Part shown: one piece after another, positions 36,959-44,894 of the stretch
How the letters are laid out: every line of letters starts with the position of its first letter
Position numbering within the stretch: position 1 is the stretch's first letter
Assembly (NCBI GenBank): GCA_026390735.1
Contig: JAPLFJ010000037.1
Location: 62,001 to 126,000, forward strand
DNA from: Ignavibacteriota bacterium
GTDB lineage: Bacteria; Bacteroidota; Ignavibacteria; Tepidaquicellales; Tepidaquicellaceae
DNA: 64,000 nt
Reading direction: 5' to 3'
Notes under the pieces: model-generated
What the model was told of the DNA's origin: nothing
The model's input: only the letters and a program-made list of their open reading frames with translations
The model's database searches: none
Program-made: the position numbers and the translations under genes

Positions 36959-37278
36959 GTAAAGCCGCCGTCAGTTGAATAAGTATATCCTATTCTCCTT
37001 ATTGCGGGATTGTATCCAAGTCCGAAATCACGCCAGGCAGCAACAACATAGTTAGGGTCGGTTCTGCTTATCCTTACAGATGGTTCATTCTGTGGAAAGG
37101 GTTGATTAGTTAAATTAACATTTGTGAAAATCGGATTTATCATACGATCAGAAATGAAGTTTGTCTTGTTATAACTCTTGTTTCTGTAAATCGCGTGAGG
37201 TTCATTTGTAGTGTTCTGAGCAAATGAAATGTTAAATGTTAATATTAAAACTGCTGCTGGTAAAATTTTTTTAAGCAT
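36892..37278 (-). pseudogene. N-terminal part (signal peptide) of the same frameshifted T9SS cargo
   Basis: This frame begins with a signal peptide (MLKKILPAAVLILTFNISFAQ) and the propeller start SVRISRTDPNYVVAAWRDFG and YTYSTDGGFTW, then runs into 20 unrelated residues (LLLSCCPTRCPAMRLRATLS) and stops. At TGG (36957-36955) a slip back by one base gives FTW-AASQLLPDPLPG, which continues in the frame of 35663-36958. The intact gene would be 35663-37278, about 538 residues. A missing G in a GG(G) run is the simplest cause. Confidence 0.75.
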
Positions 37279-37295
37279 ATTATAATTATTTCATT

Positions 37296-37333
37296 TATTT
37301 GTATACAAATATAATTTATTATAAAATAACAAA
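37296..37333 (-). promoter_or_regulatory. Candidate Bacteroidota-type promoter and 16-base palindrome
   Basis: On the minus strand TTTG (37333-37330) and TATATTTG (37313-37306) are 16 bases apart, close to the TTG/TAnnTTTG promoter pattern of Bacteroidota. The -7 element overlaps a perfect palindrome, TATTTGTATACAAATA (37296-37311), that could be an operator. The ATG at 37278 follows. Confidence 0.4.
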
Positions 37334-37450
37334 ATATGAAATAACAGTACAGAAGATTTGATATTTAGAGAAAATATATTAGTCATCGATAAAACGGAAC
37401 ATTTCACTGTTTAATATTGTATAATAACTAAGAATTGAATATTTTTAAGT

Positions 37451-38287
37451 ATGATAAAAATAAATAGATACATACCAATAACTGCTATAGGATTTATTGT
37501 CCTGTTATTTTCCATTTCTGTATTCTACAGTTGTGGTGCTAATCTATTTTCTACGGCGGATGACGTGAAACTCGGCGAAGACCTCGATAAAGAAATTCAC
37601 AGTAAACCAAGGGAGTATCCGCTTTTGACGAACCGTCCCGAGATTACAAACTATGTTACCAACATCGGGAAGTATATTCTTAATTCTTCTCCTAAGATTG
37701 AGTACAAAAATGTCTTCCCCTATAAGTTTCAGGTTATTAACGATACTATTGTTAATGCTTTCTGTACTCCTGGAGGATTTATTTATGTTTATACAGGTCT
37801 GATGAAATTTATTGACAATGAAGCAACTCTCGCAGGCGTTATTGCACACGAGATTGCACACGCCGAAAGACGACATATGACACAGCGCCTGACTTCGTAC
37901 TACGGTATCAGCACTGTTTTAAGTCTGGTCCTTGGGAATAATCCGAACGCTGCAGTGGAAATAGCTGCAAACCTTTTTGTCGGGCTTGGCTTCCTTGCAA
38001 ACAGCCGTTCAGATGAAGAGGAAGCTGACAATTATTCTATTAAGTATTTAATGACTTCAAAATATTATCCGGGCGGAATACAGTATTTCTTCGATAAGAT
38101 ACTTGCAGACCAGAGGAAAAGGGGGACTGAAGGCGGGGGACTCGACAGACTCCTCTCTACCCATCCGTTGCCGCAGGACAGGATTGACAATGCCAAAGAA
38201 CAGATGAAAATAAACAAGATTGTTCCCGATTCAACTAAAGGTATTTATCGCGATGAATACCAGATTTTTAAATCTAAACTCAGATAA
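37451..38287 (+). CDS. M48 family zinc metalloprotease
   Basis: A 278-residue exported peptidase of the M48/BepA-like group. The N-terminal hydrophobic segment (about 8-27) ends at FYSCG, a weak lipobox around Cys28. The catalytic domain has the family strand NAFCTPGGFIYVYTGL (102-117), the zinc site HEIAHAERRH (133-142, His133, Glu134, His137) and the third ligand region SDEEEADNYSIKYL. The late LLSTHPLPQDRI is also standard. BepA-type enzymes control the quality of outer-membrane proteins; a similar periplasmic role is likely. A small secreted-protein gene follows after 4 bases. Confidence 0.92.
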   Translation: MIKINRYIPITAIGFIVLLFSISVFYSCGANLFSTADDVKLGEDLDKEIHSKPREYPLLTNRPEITNYVTNIGKYILNSSPKIEYKNVFPYKFQVINDTIVNAFCTPGGFIYVYTGLMKFIDNEATLAGVIAHEIAHAERRHMTQRLTSYYGISTVLSLVLGNNPNAAVEIAANLFVGLGFLANSRSDEEEADNYSIKYLMTSKYYPGGIQYFFDKILADQRKRGTEGGGLDRLLSTHPLPQDRIDNAKEQMKINKIVPDSTKGIYRDEYQIFKSKLR

Positions 38288-38291
38288 GAAA

Positions 38292-38801
38292 ATGAAAAAT
38301 TTAATATTACTTTTATCCATTCTGTTCTTAACATCATTTTTATCAGCTCAGGTAAAGATTGATAACGACACTTATAAGTTCCGCGTTGAATTCACTAAAG
38401 GATGGAAAACTGTCAGTAAGGTAGAGACTGATAAGAAAGATGTTATTAATTACAGTTTAAGCAGGAACGATAAATTCACAGCCGCTATTATTGCATTTAA
38501 GTTTCCTGCAGTAAGAAACATCGACGACTTCGTTTATACTCTTGAAAAAGATTTCAACTTAAATATTCCGGAAAAAACAAACAGTTTTAATGCAATTACA
38601 GGTGATGTTTATGTGGGTAAGTCTGCTGATTATAAAGATAATGATAACATCGAAAAGATATATTACTTCACTACGACCAAGGACAGTTCGGGTGACTACT
38701 TCTGCTTTATGCTAAGGTTTATCGCAGATGTAAAATACAAGAAGACCGATTTTGATTCAGAAGTAACAAACATAGTAAATACGTTCAAAGTCATTCTCTG
38801 A
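38292..38801 (+). CDS. Secreted protein of unknown function
   Basis: A 169-residue protein started at the ATG at 38292, where a signal peptide (MKNLILLLSILFLTSFLSAQ) begins 4 bases after the M48 stop. The frame is open further upstream, inside the protease gene, but that part cannot be a signal. The mature domain (VKIDNDTYKFRVEFTKGWK, FPAVRNIDDFVYTLEKDF, and the closing FDSEVTNIVNTFKVIL) has the alpha/beta pattern of PsbP/DUF1795-like domains. The tight spacing suggests that it serves the same envelope process as the protease. Confidence 0.7.
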   Translation: MKNLILLLSILFLTSFLSAQVKIDNDTYKFRVEFTKGWKTVSKVETDKKDVINYSLSRNDKFTAAIIAFKFPAVRNIDDFVYTLEKDFNLNIPEKTNSFNAITGDVYVGKSADYKDNDNIEKIYYFTTTKDSSGDYFCFMLRFIADVKYKKTDFDSEVTNIVNTFKVIL

Positions 38802-38838
38802 TAGTTCTATCTTTAAACAAACATCAATCCTCCTTCCT

Positions 38839-38915
38839 AAATCTCCGGCTTGGGAATGCGAAACAATAAGAATGAATCAATCAGACTCTTGTTCTTAAAC
38901 CCAGCTCGCGGATTT
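38839..38915. repeat. Imperfect inverted repeat between convergent genes
   Basis: The outer arms AAATCTCCGGCTTGGG (38839-38854) and CCCAGCTCGCGGATTT (38900-38915) pair at 11 of 16 positions. An inner TAAGAA/TTCTTA pair (38867-38872, 38892-38897) is perfect. It lies in the only gap between two convergent genes and may act as a weak two-way terminator or be a remnant of a repeat element. Confidence 0.35.
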
Positions 38916-38932
38916 ATCTTGGAATTTAGTTT

Positions 38933-39574
38933 TTATCTCAAATACGGATTACTCTTTTTCTCTTCACCAACCGTCGTACTGTCCATATGCCCGGGGTAAA
39001 GTTTATATTCATCACTGCATTTGCTGAATAAATTAACATTAATCGAACTTATCAATGTTTCGTAATCTCCTCCAGGCAAATCTGTTCTTCCTATCGATGA
39101 CTGAAAGACTACGTCTCCGCAGAACACTACACGTTCCGAATGGTCCACGATACACACTCCGCCTGGTGAATGCCCGGGTGTATGAATGAAGTTTAGTTCG
39201 TTGTTACCTACTTTTATTTTCAGTCTTTCGTCAATAAAATCCTTTATCTCAGGTAAAGGAGGAATCTGGACTCCGTACAAAACTGCCTGCTCAACTCCTC
39301 TTTCATAGAGGAATAGATCATCCTTGTGTAAATAAGAAGGGACTGCAAAATTGTCAACAGCAAATCCGTTTCCGAGTATGTGGTCAATGTGGCCGTGAGT
39401 CATCAGTATATAATTTATCCTGATGTTATTCCCGTTTATATGCTCAAGCAGATCATCCTGCTCATACTTTGTGTCATATCCCGGGTCTATGATTACGCCT
39501 TCTTTGGTATTCTCACAGTAATAAAGGTAAGAGTTCATCTGAAAAGGGTTAACCGTAAATGTTTTAATTTTCAT
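38933..39574 (-). CDS. Metallo-beta-lactamase fold hydrolase, glyoxalase II-like
   Basis: A 213-residue cytoplasmic metal hydrolase. The two-metal site is complete: THGHIDHILG (59-68: His60, His62, Asp64, His65), HTPGHSPGG (third His), VVFCGDVVF (bridging Asp) and LYPGHMDST (last His). The size fits the glyoxalase II/YcbL-type thioesterase group that lacks the C-terminal glutathione-binding domain, so the natural substrate is uncertain. It stands alone on the minus strand; smpB starts divergently 60 bases away. Confidence 0.9.
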   Translation of the reverse strand: MKIKTFTVNPFQMNSYLYYCENTKEGVIIDPGYDTKYEQDDLLEHINGNNIRINYILMTHGHIDHILGNGFAVDNFAVPSYLHKDDLFLYERGVEQAVLYGVQIPPLPEIKDFIDERLKIKVGNNELNFIHTPGHSPGGVCIVDHSERVVFCGDVVFQSSIGRTDLPGGDYETLISSINVNLFSKCSDEYKLYPGHMDSTTVGEEKKSNPYLR

Positions 39575-39633
39575 TTCTTATTAAATTGATTTTGCTGTCA
39601 GTATTAAATAATTTAAAAGTTTGACATACGATA

Positions 39634-40083
39634 TTGATAGATACAGACAAAATTAAAATAATTGGAACTAATCGGAAAGCTAATTTTGAGTACGAGATTT
39701 TAAATCGTTTCGAAGCCGGGATTGTTCTGCTGGGAACGGAAGTTAAATCTCTGAGGGAAGGGAAGGTTAACCTGACTGATGCCTATGGCAAATATCTGAA
39801 CAATGAACTGTGGCTTTTTAATGCTCACATTAATGAGTATAAATTCGGTAACTTGAATAACCACGACCCTCTCAGGAAAAGAAAGCTTTTGATGAATAAG
39901 AAAGAGTTGAGAAAGATAAAGGCTCAGCTCGAGGAAAAAGGTCTAACACTCGTAGTTACAAAGATATATTTCAAGAACTCAAAGATTAAAGTTGAAATTG
40001 CTCTTGGAAGAGGTAAGAAACTTTATGACAAGAGAGAAACAATTAAATCACGCGATACAGAAAGAAAACTAAAAGACTATTGA
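39634..40083 (+). CDS. smpB: SsrA-binding protein SmpB
   Basis: A 149-residue tmRNA partner that rescues stalled ribosomes. It starts at TTG. Clear family blocks are NRKANFEYEILNRFEAGIVLLGTEVKSLR (shown in part as FEAGIVLLGTEVKSLREG), NLTDAYGKY, ELWLFNAHINEY, HDPLRKRKLLM and the C-terminal ALGRGKKLYDKRETIKSRD. The length is normal. It is followed 1 base later by tyrS. No tmRNA gene (ssrA) is visible in the window. Confidence 0.96.
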   Translation: MIDTDKIKIIGTNRKANFEYEILNRFEAGIVLLGTEVKSLREGKVNLTDAYGKYLNNELWLFNAHINEYKFGNLNNHDPLRKRKLLMNKKELRKIKAQLEEKGLTLVVTKIYFKNSKIKVEIALGRGKKLYDKRETIKSRDTERKLKDY

Positions 40084-40084
40084 T

Positions 40085-41296
40085 ATGTTTGCAGCATTAA
40101 ATGAACAAATGGATATCCTCAAAAAGGGAACTGTGGAAATCATTCCCGGGGATGAACTCGAAAAGAAGATAGAAAAATCTATAGCGACGAATAAACCGCT
40201 GAACATTAAACTCGGCTGCGACCCGTCCGTTCCTGATTTACACATCGGGCATTCGGTCGTTCTCAATAAGCTCCGTGAGTTTCAGGACCTGGGACATACG
40301 GCCATACTTATAGTAGGAGACTTTACAGGTATGATTGGCGACCCGTCGGGAAAGAAGAAAACACGTCCGCAGCTTACTTTCGAGGAAACACGTGAAAACG
40401 GAAAGTCATACTTCGAACAGGCCTCAAGAATACTCAACAAAGATAAGACAAAGATTGTCTATAATTCCGAATGGCTGAGTAAGATATCACTTCATGATTT
40501 AATAGGACTGCTTGGAAAGTTTACTGTGCAGAGAATTCTCGAACGTGATGATTTTACAAAACGTATGAAGGAACAGGTTGAAGTAGGTATGCATGAACTG
40601 CTTTATCCGATAATGCAGGGATACGATTCCTACGCAATTGATGCTGACGTCGAACTCGGAGGTACAGACCAGAAGTTTAATAATCTGGTAGGACGCGATA
40701 TGCAGAAGCGTTTCGGTAAGGAACCGCAGATAGTTATGCTTATGCCTTTGCTCGAAGGTACGGACGGTTCAGAGAAAATGAGTAAGTCACTGAATAACTA
40801 CATAGGAATTGCCGATGACCCGAAAGATATTTTCGGTAAGACGATGAGCATTCCCGATATTCTTATCTTTAAATACTTTACACTGGCTACAAGATTAACC
40901 CCAAAGGAACTCCACGACATTAAGTATGAAATGGAAGACCCCGAAACTAACCCACGCAACATGAAACGAAGACTGGGGTTTGAACTTGTTAAACTTTATT
41001 ACAATGAAGATGTAGCAAATCAGGCAATTGAGGAATTTGACAAGATTTTTATAAAGAAAGAAATCCCTGATGATATACCTGAAATAACATTGAACGAAAA
41101 AGACGTAAAATTGATTAACCTTATTGTGAATAATAAGCTCGCTGATTCAAACGGTTCGGCCAGAAGACTGATAGAACAGGGCGGAGTTACAATAAACGGT
41201 GTTAAAGTGTCGGATGTTAACTATATTATTGAACAAAGGAAGGAATTTGTGCTAAAAGTGGGGAAAAGAAAATTTCTGAAAGTAAAGATTAGTTAA
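40085..41296 (+). CDS. tyrS: Tyrosyl-tRNA synthetase
   Basis: A 403-residue class I aminoacyl-tRNA synthetase that charges tRNA-Tyr. The HIGH motif is intact (CDPSVPDLHIGHS, His53 to His56), GTDQKFNNLVGRD is the tyrosine/ATP region, and KMSKSLNNYIG holds the KMSKS loop near residue 230. The last 65 residues form an S4 RNA-binding domain (NGSARRLIEQGGVTINGVKV). The size fits the TyrZ/TyrS type 2 group. It is packed 1 base after smpB and probably shares its transcript. Confidence 0.96.
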   Translation: MFAALNEQMDILKKGTVEIIPGDELEKKIEKSIATNKPLNIKLGCDPSVPDLHIGHSVVLNKLREFQDLGHTAILIVGDFTGMIGDPSGKKKTRPQLTFEETRENGKSYFEQASRILNKDKTKIVYNSEWLSKISLHDLIGLLGKFTVQRILERDDFTKRMKEQVEVGMHELLYPIMQGYDSYAIDADVELGGTDQKFNNLVGRDMQKRFGKEPQIVMLMPLLEGTDGSEKMSKSLNNYIGIADDPKDIFGKTMSIPDILIFKYFTLATRLTPKELHDIKYEMEDPETNPRNMKRRLGFELVKLYYNEDVANQAIEEFDKIFIKKEIPDDIPEITLNEKDVKLINLIVNNKLADSNGSARRLIEQGGVTINGVKVSDVNYIIEQRKEFVLKVGKRKFLKVKIS

Positions 41297-41319
41297 TATT
41301 ATTTTAATAAAATATTTTA

Positions 41320-41362
41320 TAAGTTTGTACATTGATTAATTTAAAACCAAGAGGAGGGTGAT
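41320..41362 (+). promoter_or_regulatory. Candidate -7 element and strong Shine-Dalgarno of the arginine decarboxylase gene
   Basis: TAAGTTTG (41320-41327) matches the TAnnTTTG consensus. GAGGAGGGTGAT (41351-41362) directly before the ATG is the strongest ribosome-binding site I saw in the window, where most genes have none. The combination suggests independent transcription and efficient translation. Confidence 0.5.
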
Positions 41363-41908
41363 ATGTTTCAGCCAACAAAGATGTTTTTCACAAAAGGTGT
41401 TGGAAGACACAAAGATTATTTACAGTCATTTGAATTATCTCTGCGTCATGCAGGTATAGAAAGATTAAACCTCGTGATGGTATCCAGTATTTATCCTCCA
41501 GGATGTAAACGCATTACCCGTGAACAGGGTATGGATATCCTTGTACCGGGACAGATTACATATTGCGTTATGGCACGTAACTTTACAAATGAACCTAACA
41601 GACTTATCGCCACTTCTATCGGGGTTGCACTTCCTTCTGATGACAGTCATTATGGTTACATTTCAGAACACCATCCGTTCGGTGAGACTGAAAAACTATC
41701 AGGTGAATATGCCGAAGACCTTGCTGCAACAATGCTCGCAACTACACTCGGTGTGGAATTTGATTCGGAAACAGCCTGGAATGAACGTGAACAGGTATAC
41801 AAGCAAAGCGGAAAGATATTCAAAACATTCAACATCACACAATCTGCGGAAGGTGACAAAAACGGTCTCTGGACTACAGTAGTCTCCTGCGCAGTATTTC
41901 TTCCATAA
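41363..41908 (+). CDS. pdaD: Pyruvoyl-dependent arginine decarboxylase
   Basis: A 181-residue proenzyme that cleaves itself and converts arginine to agmatine, the first step of one polyamine route. The self-cleavage site is visible as [13 protein letters not shown]: by comparison with the archaeal enzyme, the break falls between Ser41 and Ser42, and Ser42 becomes the pyruvoyl group. Other family features are [36 protein letters not shown] and a C-terminal [12 protein letters not shown]. It has its own promoter-like element and a strong terminator, so it is a single-gene unit. Agmatine-processing genes are not in the window. Confidence 0.93.
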   Translation: MFQPTKMFFTKGVGRHKDYLQSFELSLRHAGIERLNLVMVSSIYPPGCKRITREQGMDILVPGQITYCVMARNFTNEPNRLIATSIGVALPSDDSHYGYISEHHPFGETEKLSGEYAEDLAATMLATTLGVEFDSETAWNEREQVYKQSGKIFKTFNITQSAEGDKNGLWTTVVSCAVFLP

Positions 41909-41932
41909 GATATAAAGATTTATAAATAACAA

Positions 41933-41970
41933 AACGCCTCTCATAGTTCAATGAGAGGCGTTCTTTCTTT
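41933..41970 (+). terminator. Terminator of the arginine decarboxylase gene
   Basis: AACGCCTCTCAT (41933-41944) and ATGAGAGGCGTT (41951-41962) form a perfect 12-base stem with a 6-base loop, followed by CTTTCTTT. Confidence 0.88.
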
Positions 41971-41984
41971 ACATACCCACCAAC

Positions 41985-42054
41985 TGTCATTCCTACTCGC
42001 GAAGCAGATACGCGAAGCGTTTTTTAGCAGGAAACGCTCTTTGTTCAGCGAAGC
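41985..42054. repeat. Intergenic palindromic element with GCGAAGC motifs
   Basis: GCGAAGC occurs three times in 60 bases (CGCGAAGCAG, CGCGAAGCGT, AGCGAAGCTA). AAGCGTTT and AAACGCT can pair, and outer TTCCTA/AGCAGGAA-type arms resemble the degenerate ends of a REP-like repeat. No reading frame is present. Only one copy was noticed in the window, so its status as an interspersed repeat is untested. Confidence 0.35.
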
Positions 42055-42182
42055 TAATCTCTACTCTTATATATCCATTTCTAAATCTTTAACCCTAATT
42101 TAATATCAGTGAAAATCTTTTTTAATCAGTACAATCAGTGTGCCATTTCTTCTTTTCATTTGTCGGTAGTCTTTCTTCCTTC

Positions 42183-42920
42183 CTATCCCGCCCATGGAAT
42201 CCCTTCTACTTTATCCTGGAATTCCTTCAGCATTATCCATCCTTCAGTCCCGTCCTTACTTCTTATAAAATACCAGTAACAACTTTCCTGCCATTCGTCT
42301 TCGCCTTTGCATTTTTCCCGTATGTCAGCCTTTTGTATAAATATCTGTGTGTTTGGTTTAATCTCGTATAAACCCTTTGAATTTACCATCTTACCCGAGT
42401 GGAGATATATCTTCTCAGTAGTCTTAATCACATTCTCTTTTAAATGTTCTGATAAATTGTATTCGTCTTTGTATTTCGCTTCTAACTTATTGTTGATTAA
42501 ATGGTATTCATAATCCGCACTCCAGAATCCCATCCAGTTGTTAACTTTCAGTATTCCACTGTTTGTTATTTCAGGTTTGTCAAGCGACCAGATTGAACCG
42601 ATGCTGTCAATCTTTTTGTCAAAACTGAAAAGCGATGACTCAAAGCCGTAATAGTCTACATTCGACACAAGTAAATAGGCTTTATCTTTTATCCATACAA
42701 CTTTCACTTCAGTGTAAGCTGCAGACGATGGCATGTATGTGAACTTTGACTTGTTTACCTCAAGAACCATTGTGCCTTCTTCTTCATTCGCTGTCAGTTT
42801 AATGGTTTCTTTTTTATCATCACCATTTAAATCATAAACAAAAGTTGTATCGGCTCTGTCATAAGCGAACAACGATTTTGATAACAGCACAAATACAACA
42901 AACAGAAATAATATTTTCAT
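42183..42920 (-). CDS. Secreted protein of unknown function with a calcium-binding-like motif
   Basis: A 245-residue exported protein with a signal peptide (MKILFLFVVFVLLSKSLFAYD). The mature N-terminus has VYDLNGDDKKETIKL, the DxNxDxxxE pattern seen in FG-GAP/EF-hand-like calcium loops of secreted proteins. The C-terminal 90 residues (LYEIKPNTQIFIQKADI, then DGTEGWIMLKE) look like an SH3b-like domain, with two close cysteines (KCKGEDEWQESCYW is split across it). I know no family with this combination. It is transcribed alone, opposite to the flanking genes. Confidence 0.65.
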   Translation of the reverse strand: MKILFLFVVFVLLSKSLFAYDRADTTFVYDLNGDDKKETIKLTANEEEGTMVLEVNKSKFTYMPSSAAYTEVKVVWIKDKAYLLVSNVDYYGFESSLFSFDKKIDSIGSIWSLDKPEITNSGILKVNNWMGFWSADYEYHLINNKLEAKYKDEYNLSEHLKENVIKTTEKIYLHSGKMVNSKGLYEIKPNTQIFIQKADIREKCKGEDEWQESCYWYFIRSKDGTEGWIMLKEFQDKVEGIPWAG

Positions 42921-43005
42921 AGGATTATTCTTAATTTTAAAGTTTTAAATTGTTTATTTTTGCTAATGTATACAATTGATTTTTTAACAGAATAATTCCG
43001 TCGTA

Positions 43006-43923
43006 TTGAAAAAAGTTTACGTGTTACTCGGCCCGACTGCTTCAGGAAAAACTGCATTGAGTATATCTCTTGCAGGAAAACTAAATGCAGAAATTATTTC
43101 CGCAGACTCAAGGCAGATTTATAAGCATATTCAGATTGCTACATGTGCTCCAACCGCTTACGAACTCGGCAAGGCAAAACATTATTTTGTTAATGAACTT
43201 GAACCCGATGAAGACTTTAACGCAGGTACATTCGCTAAGTTATCCAGGGAAATAATCTCAGGTATCCATTCCAGAGATAAAAACGTTCTGATAGTCGGTG
43301 GCAGCGGTCTGTACATTAAATCACTTATTGACGGATTCTTTGAAGAAGAAATAAAGGACTTAAGTATCAGAGAGAAATTAAACCTGAGGCTTGAGTCTGA
43401 GGGAAGGGAAGTGCTTTATAACGAATTAATGTCAGTTGATCCCGACACGGCTAATAAGATGGACGCAGGCAAGTTCCGCAGGGTCATTCGTGCCCTTGAA
43501 GTCTTTTATGCTACAGGAAATAAAATGTCGGAGCAGCAGGAGAATACAATTAAACCGGATTTTGAAACTAAACAGGCAGGATTGACTTTTGAGCGTGATA
43601 TTCTATATGACAGAATAAACAGCAGAGTCGATGGATTGATTTCTGGCGGTTTAGTCGATGAAATAGAGTCGTTACTTAAAAAAGGTTATACACCCGAAAC
43701 ACACAATTCGCTGAATACTGTTGGTGTAAAAGAGGTTTTCCGTTATCTGAAAAATGAAATCTTAAAAGAAGAAATGGTCGAGCAGATAAAGCAGAATACA
43801 CGCAGATATGCAAAACGTCAGATGACATGGTTCAATGCTGATAAACGTATTCAATGGGTAAATGTAAGTGAGTACGGTAATTCAGAATTGTGTTCAGAAC
43901 ATATTTTAACACTTCTTAAATGA
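43006..43923 (+). CDS. miaA: tRNA dimethylallyltransferase MiaA
   Basis: A 305-residue enzyme that adds the isopentenyl group to A37 of tRNAs that read UNN codons. The P-loop GPTASGKT (9-16), SADSRQIYKHI, VGGSGLYIKSL and the C-terminal NTRRYAKRQMTWF are diagnostic. It starts at TTG; a TATTTTTG promoter-like box lies at 42955-42962. The stop overlaps the start of the next gene by 4 bases (ATGA), so translation is coupled. Confidence 0.96.
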   Translation: MKKVYVLLGPTASGKTALSISLAGKLNAEIISADSRQIYKHIQIATCAPTAYELGKAKHYFVNELEPDEDFNAGTFAKLSREIISGIHSRDKNVLIVGGSGLYIKSLIDGFFEEEIKDLSIREKLNLRLESEGREVLYNELMSVDPDTANKMDAGKFRRVIRALEVFYATGNKMSEQQENTIKPDFETKQAGLTFERDILYDRINSRVDGLISGGLVDEIESLLKKGYTPETHNSLNTVGVKEVFRYLKNEILKEEMVEQIKQNTRRYAKRQMTWFNADKRIQWVNVSEYGNSELCSEHILTLLK

Positions 43924-44702
43924 ACGTCAAACGTCTTTTAGATTCATATTACCACAAATACAATAATCACTTAAGTTCAAAAGACCCGGTCTGGAACCTG
44001 CAGTTTGCGAATTCGGATTCTGATAAAGAACTTCTCGCCTTCTTTGTTTCCTGCTATGCTTATGGAAACATAATTCAGATTAATAAACACATAAAGAAAT
44101 TCATTGACCTGACATCAGGCAATATCTACAGTTTTATCAGAGAGTTTGAGAGTGTTGCGTTTGCATCTTTGCTTAAGAACAAGTATCAAAAAGAATCTTA
44201 CTGCTACCGTTTTAATACGGAACAGGATTTTATTGATTTACTATATTCTCTCAAAATCATTATCATGGAATACGGAAGTCTTAAGTCCTTATTCCTGAAG
44301 CATTACAATAAAACCGATGAAAATATACTGCCTGCTTTAAACAAATTCGCTTCGGAGATTAGAAATGCAGGACAACACTCAAAATCATTCGATTATTTAA
44401 TCCCAGATGTTTCGAAAAACTCTGCCTGTAAAAGATTAAATCTGTTCCTGAGATGGATGGTCAGAAAGGATTCCATCGATACAGGTCTCTGGAGCAGGGA
44501 AGTGGATAAATCCAAATTAATTATTCCCGTTGATACACACGTATTCAAAGTTTCGCAGAAACTCGGACTTGCTAAACGCAAATCCTGTGACATTAAGTAT
44601 GCAATCGAACTTACTGAAAGACTACAGAAATATGATGCACAGGACCCTGTTAAATATGACTTTGCGCTTTGCCATATCGGCGTGGATAAGATTCTCATAT
44701 AA
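43920..44702 (+). CDS. TIGR02757 family protein
   Basis: A 260-residue cytoplasmic protein of the uncharacterised TIGR02757/DUF2400 family, recognised from VWNLQFANSDSDKELLAFFVSCYAYGNI (shown in part: DKELLAFFVSCYAYGN), RLNLFLRWMVRKDSIDTG, LIIPVDTHVFKV and the closing DFALCHIGVD. The mostly helical pattern and the DTHV element resemble HhH-GPD DNA-glycosylase-like folds, but no activity is known to me. Coupled to miaA by the ATGA overlap. Confidence 0.82.
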   Translation: MNVKRLLDSYYHKYNNHLSSKDPVWNLQFANSDSDKELLAFFVSCYAYGNIIQINKHIKKFIDLTSGNIYSFIREFESVAFASLLKNKYQKESYCYRFNTEQDFIDLLYSLKIIIMEYGSLKSLFLKHYNKTDENILPALNKFASEIRNAGQHSKSFDYLIPDVSKNSACKRLNLFLRWMVRKDSIDTGLWSREVDKSKLIIPVDTHVFKVSQKLGLAKRKSCDIKYAIELTERLQKYDAQDPVKYDFALCHIGVDKILI

Positions 44703-44894
44703 AGACCTGCTTAATCTTTTAAACAAGTTCCCATTCTGCATCAAAAATCCATCTTCTTTCCGTAAATTGCTCTTATATTACGAAATTGTGAATTATCATT
44801 ATTAACTCACTTTTGAATAGTTTTTAAAGTATAATATTCATAAATTTCAAATCCTATTATTGTGGAAAACATTTTTAAATTAAAAATATATATC

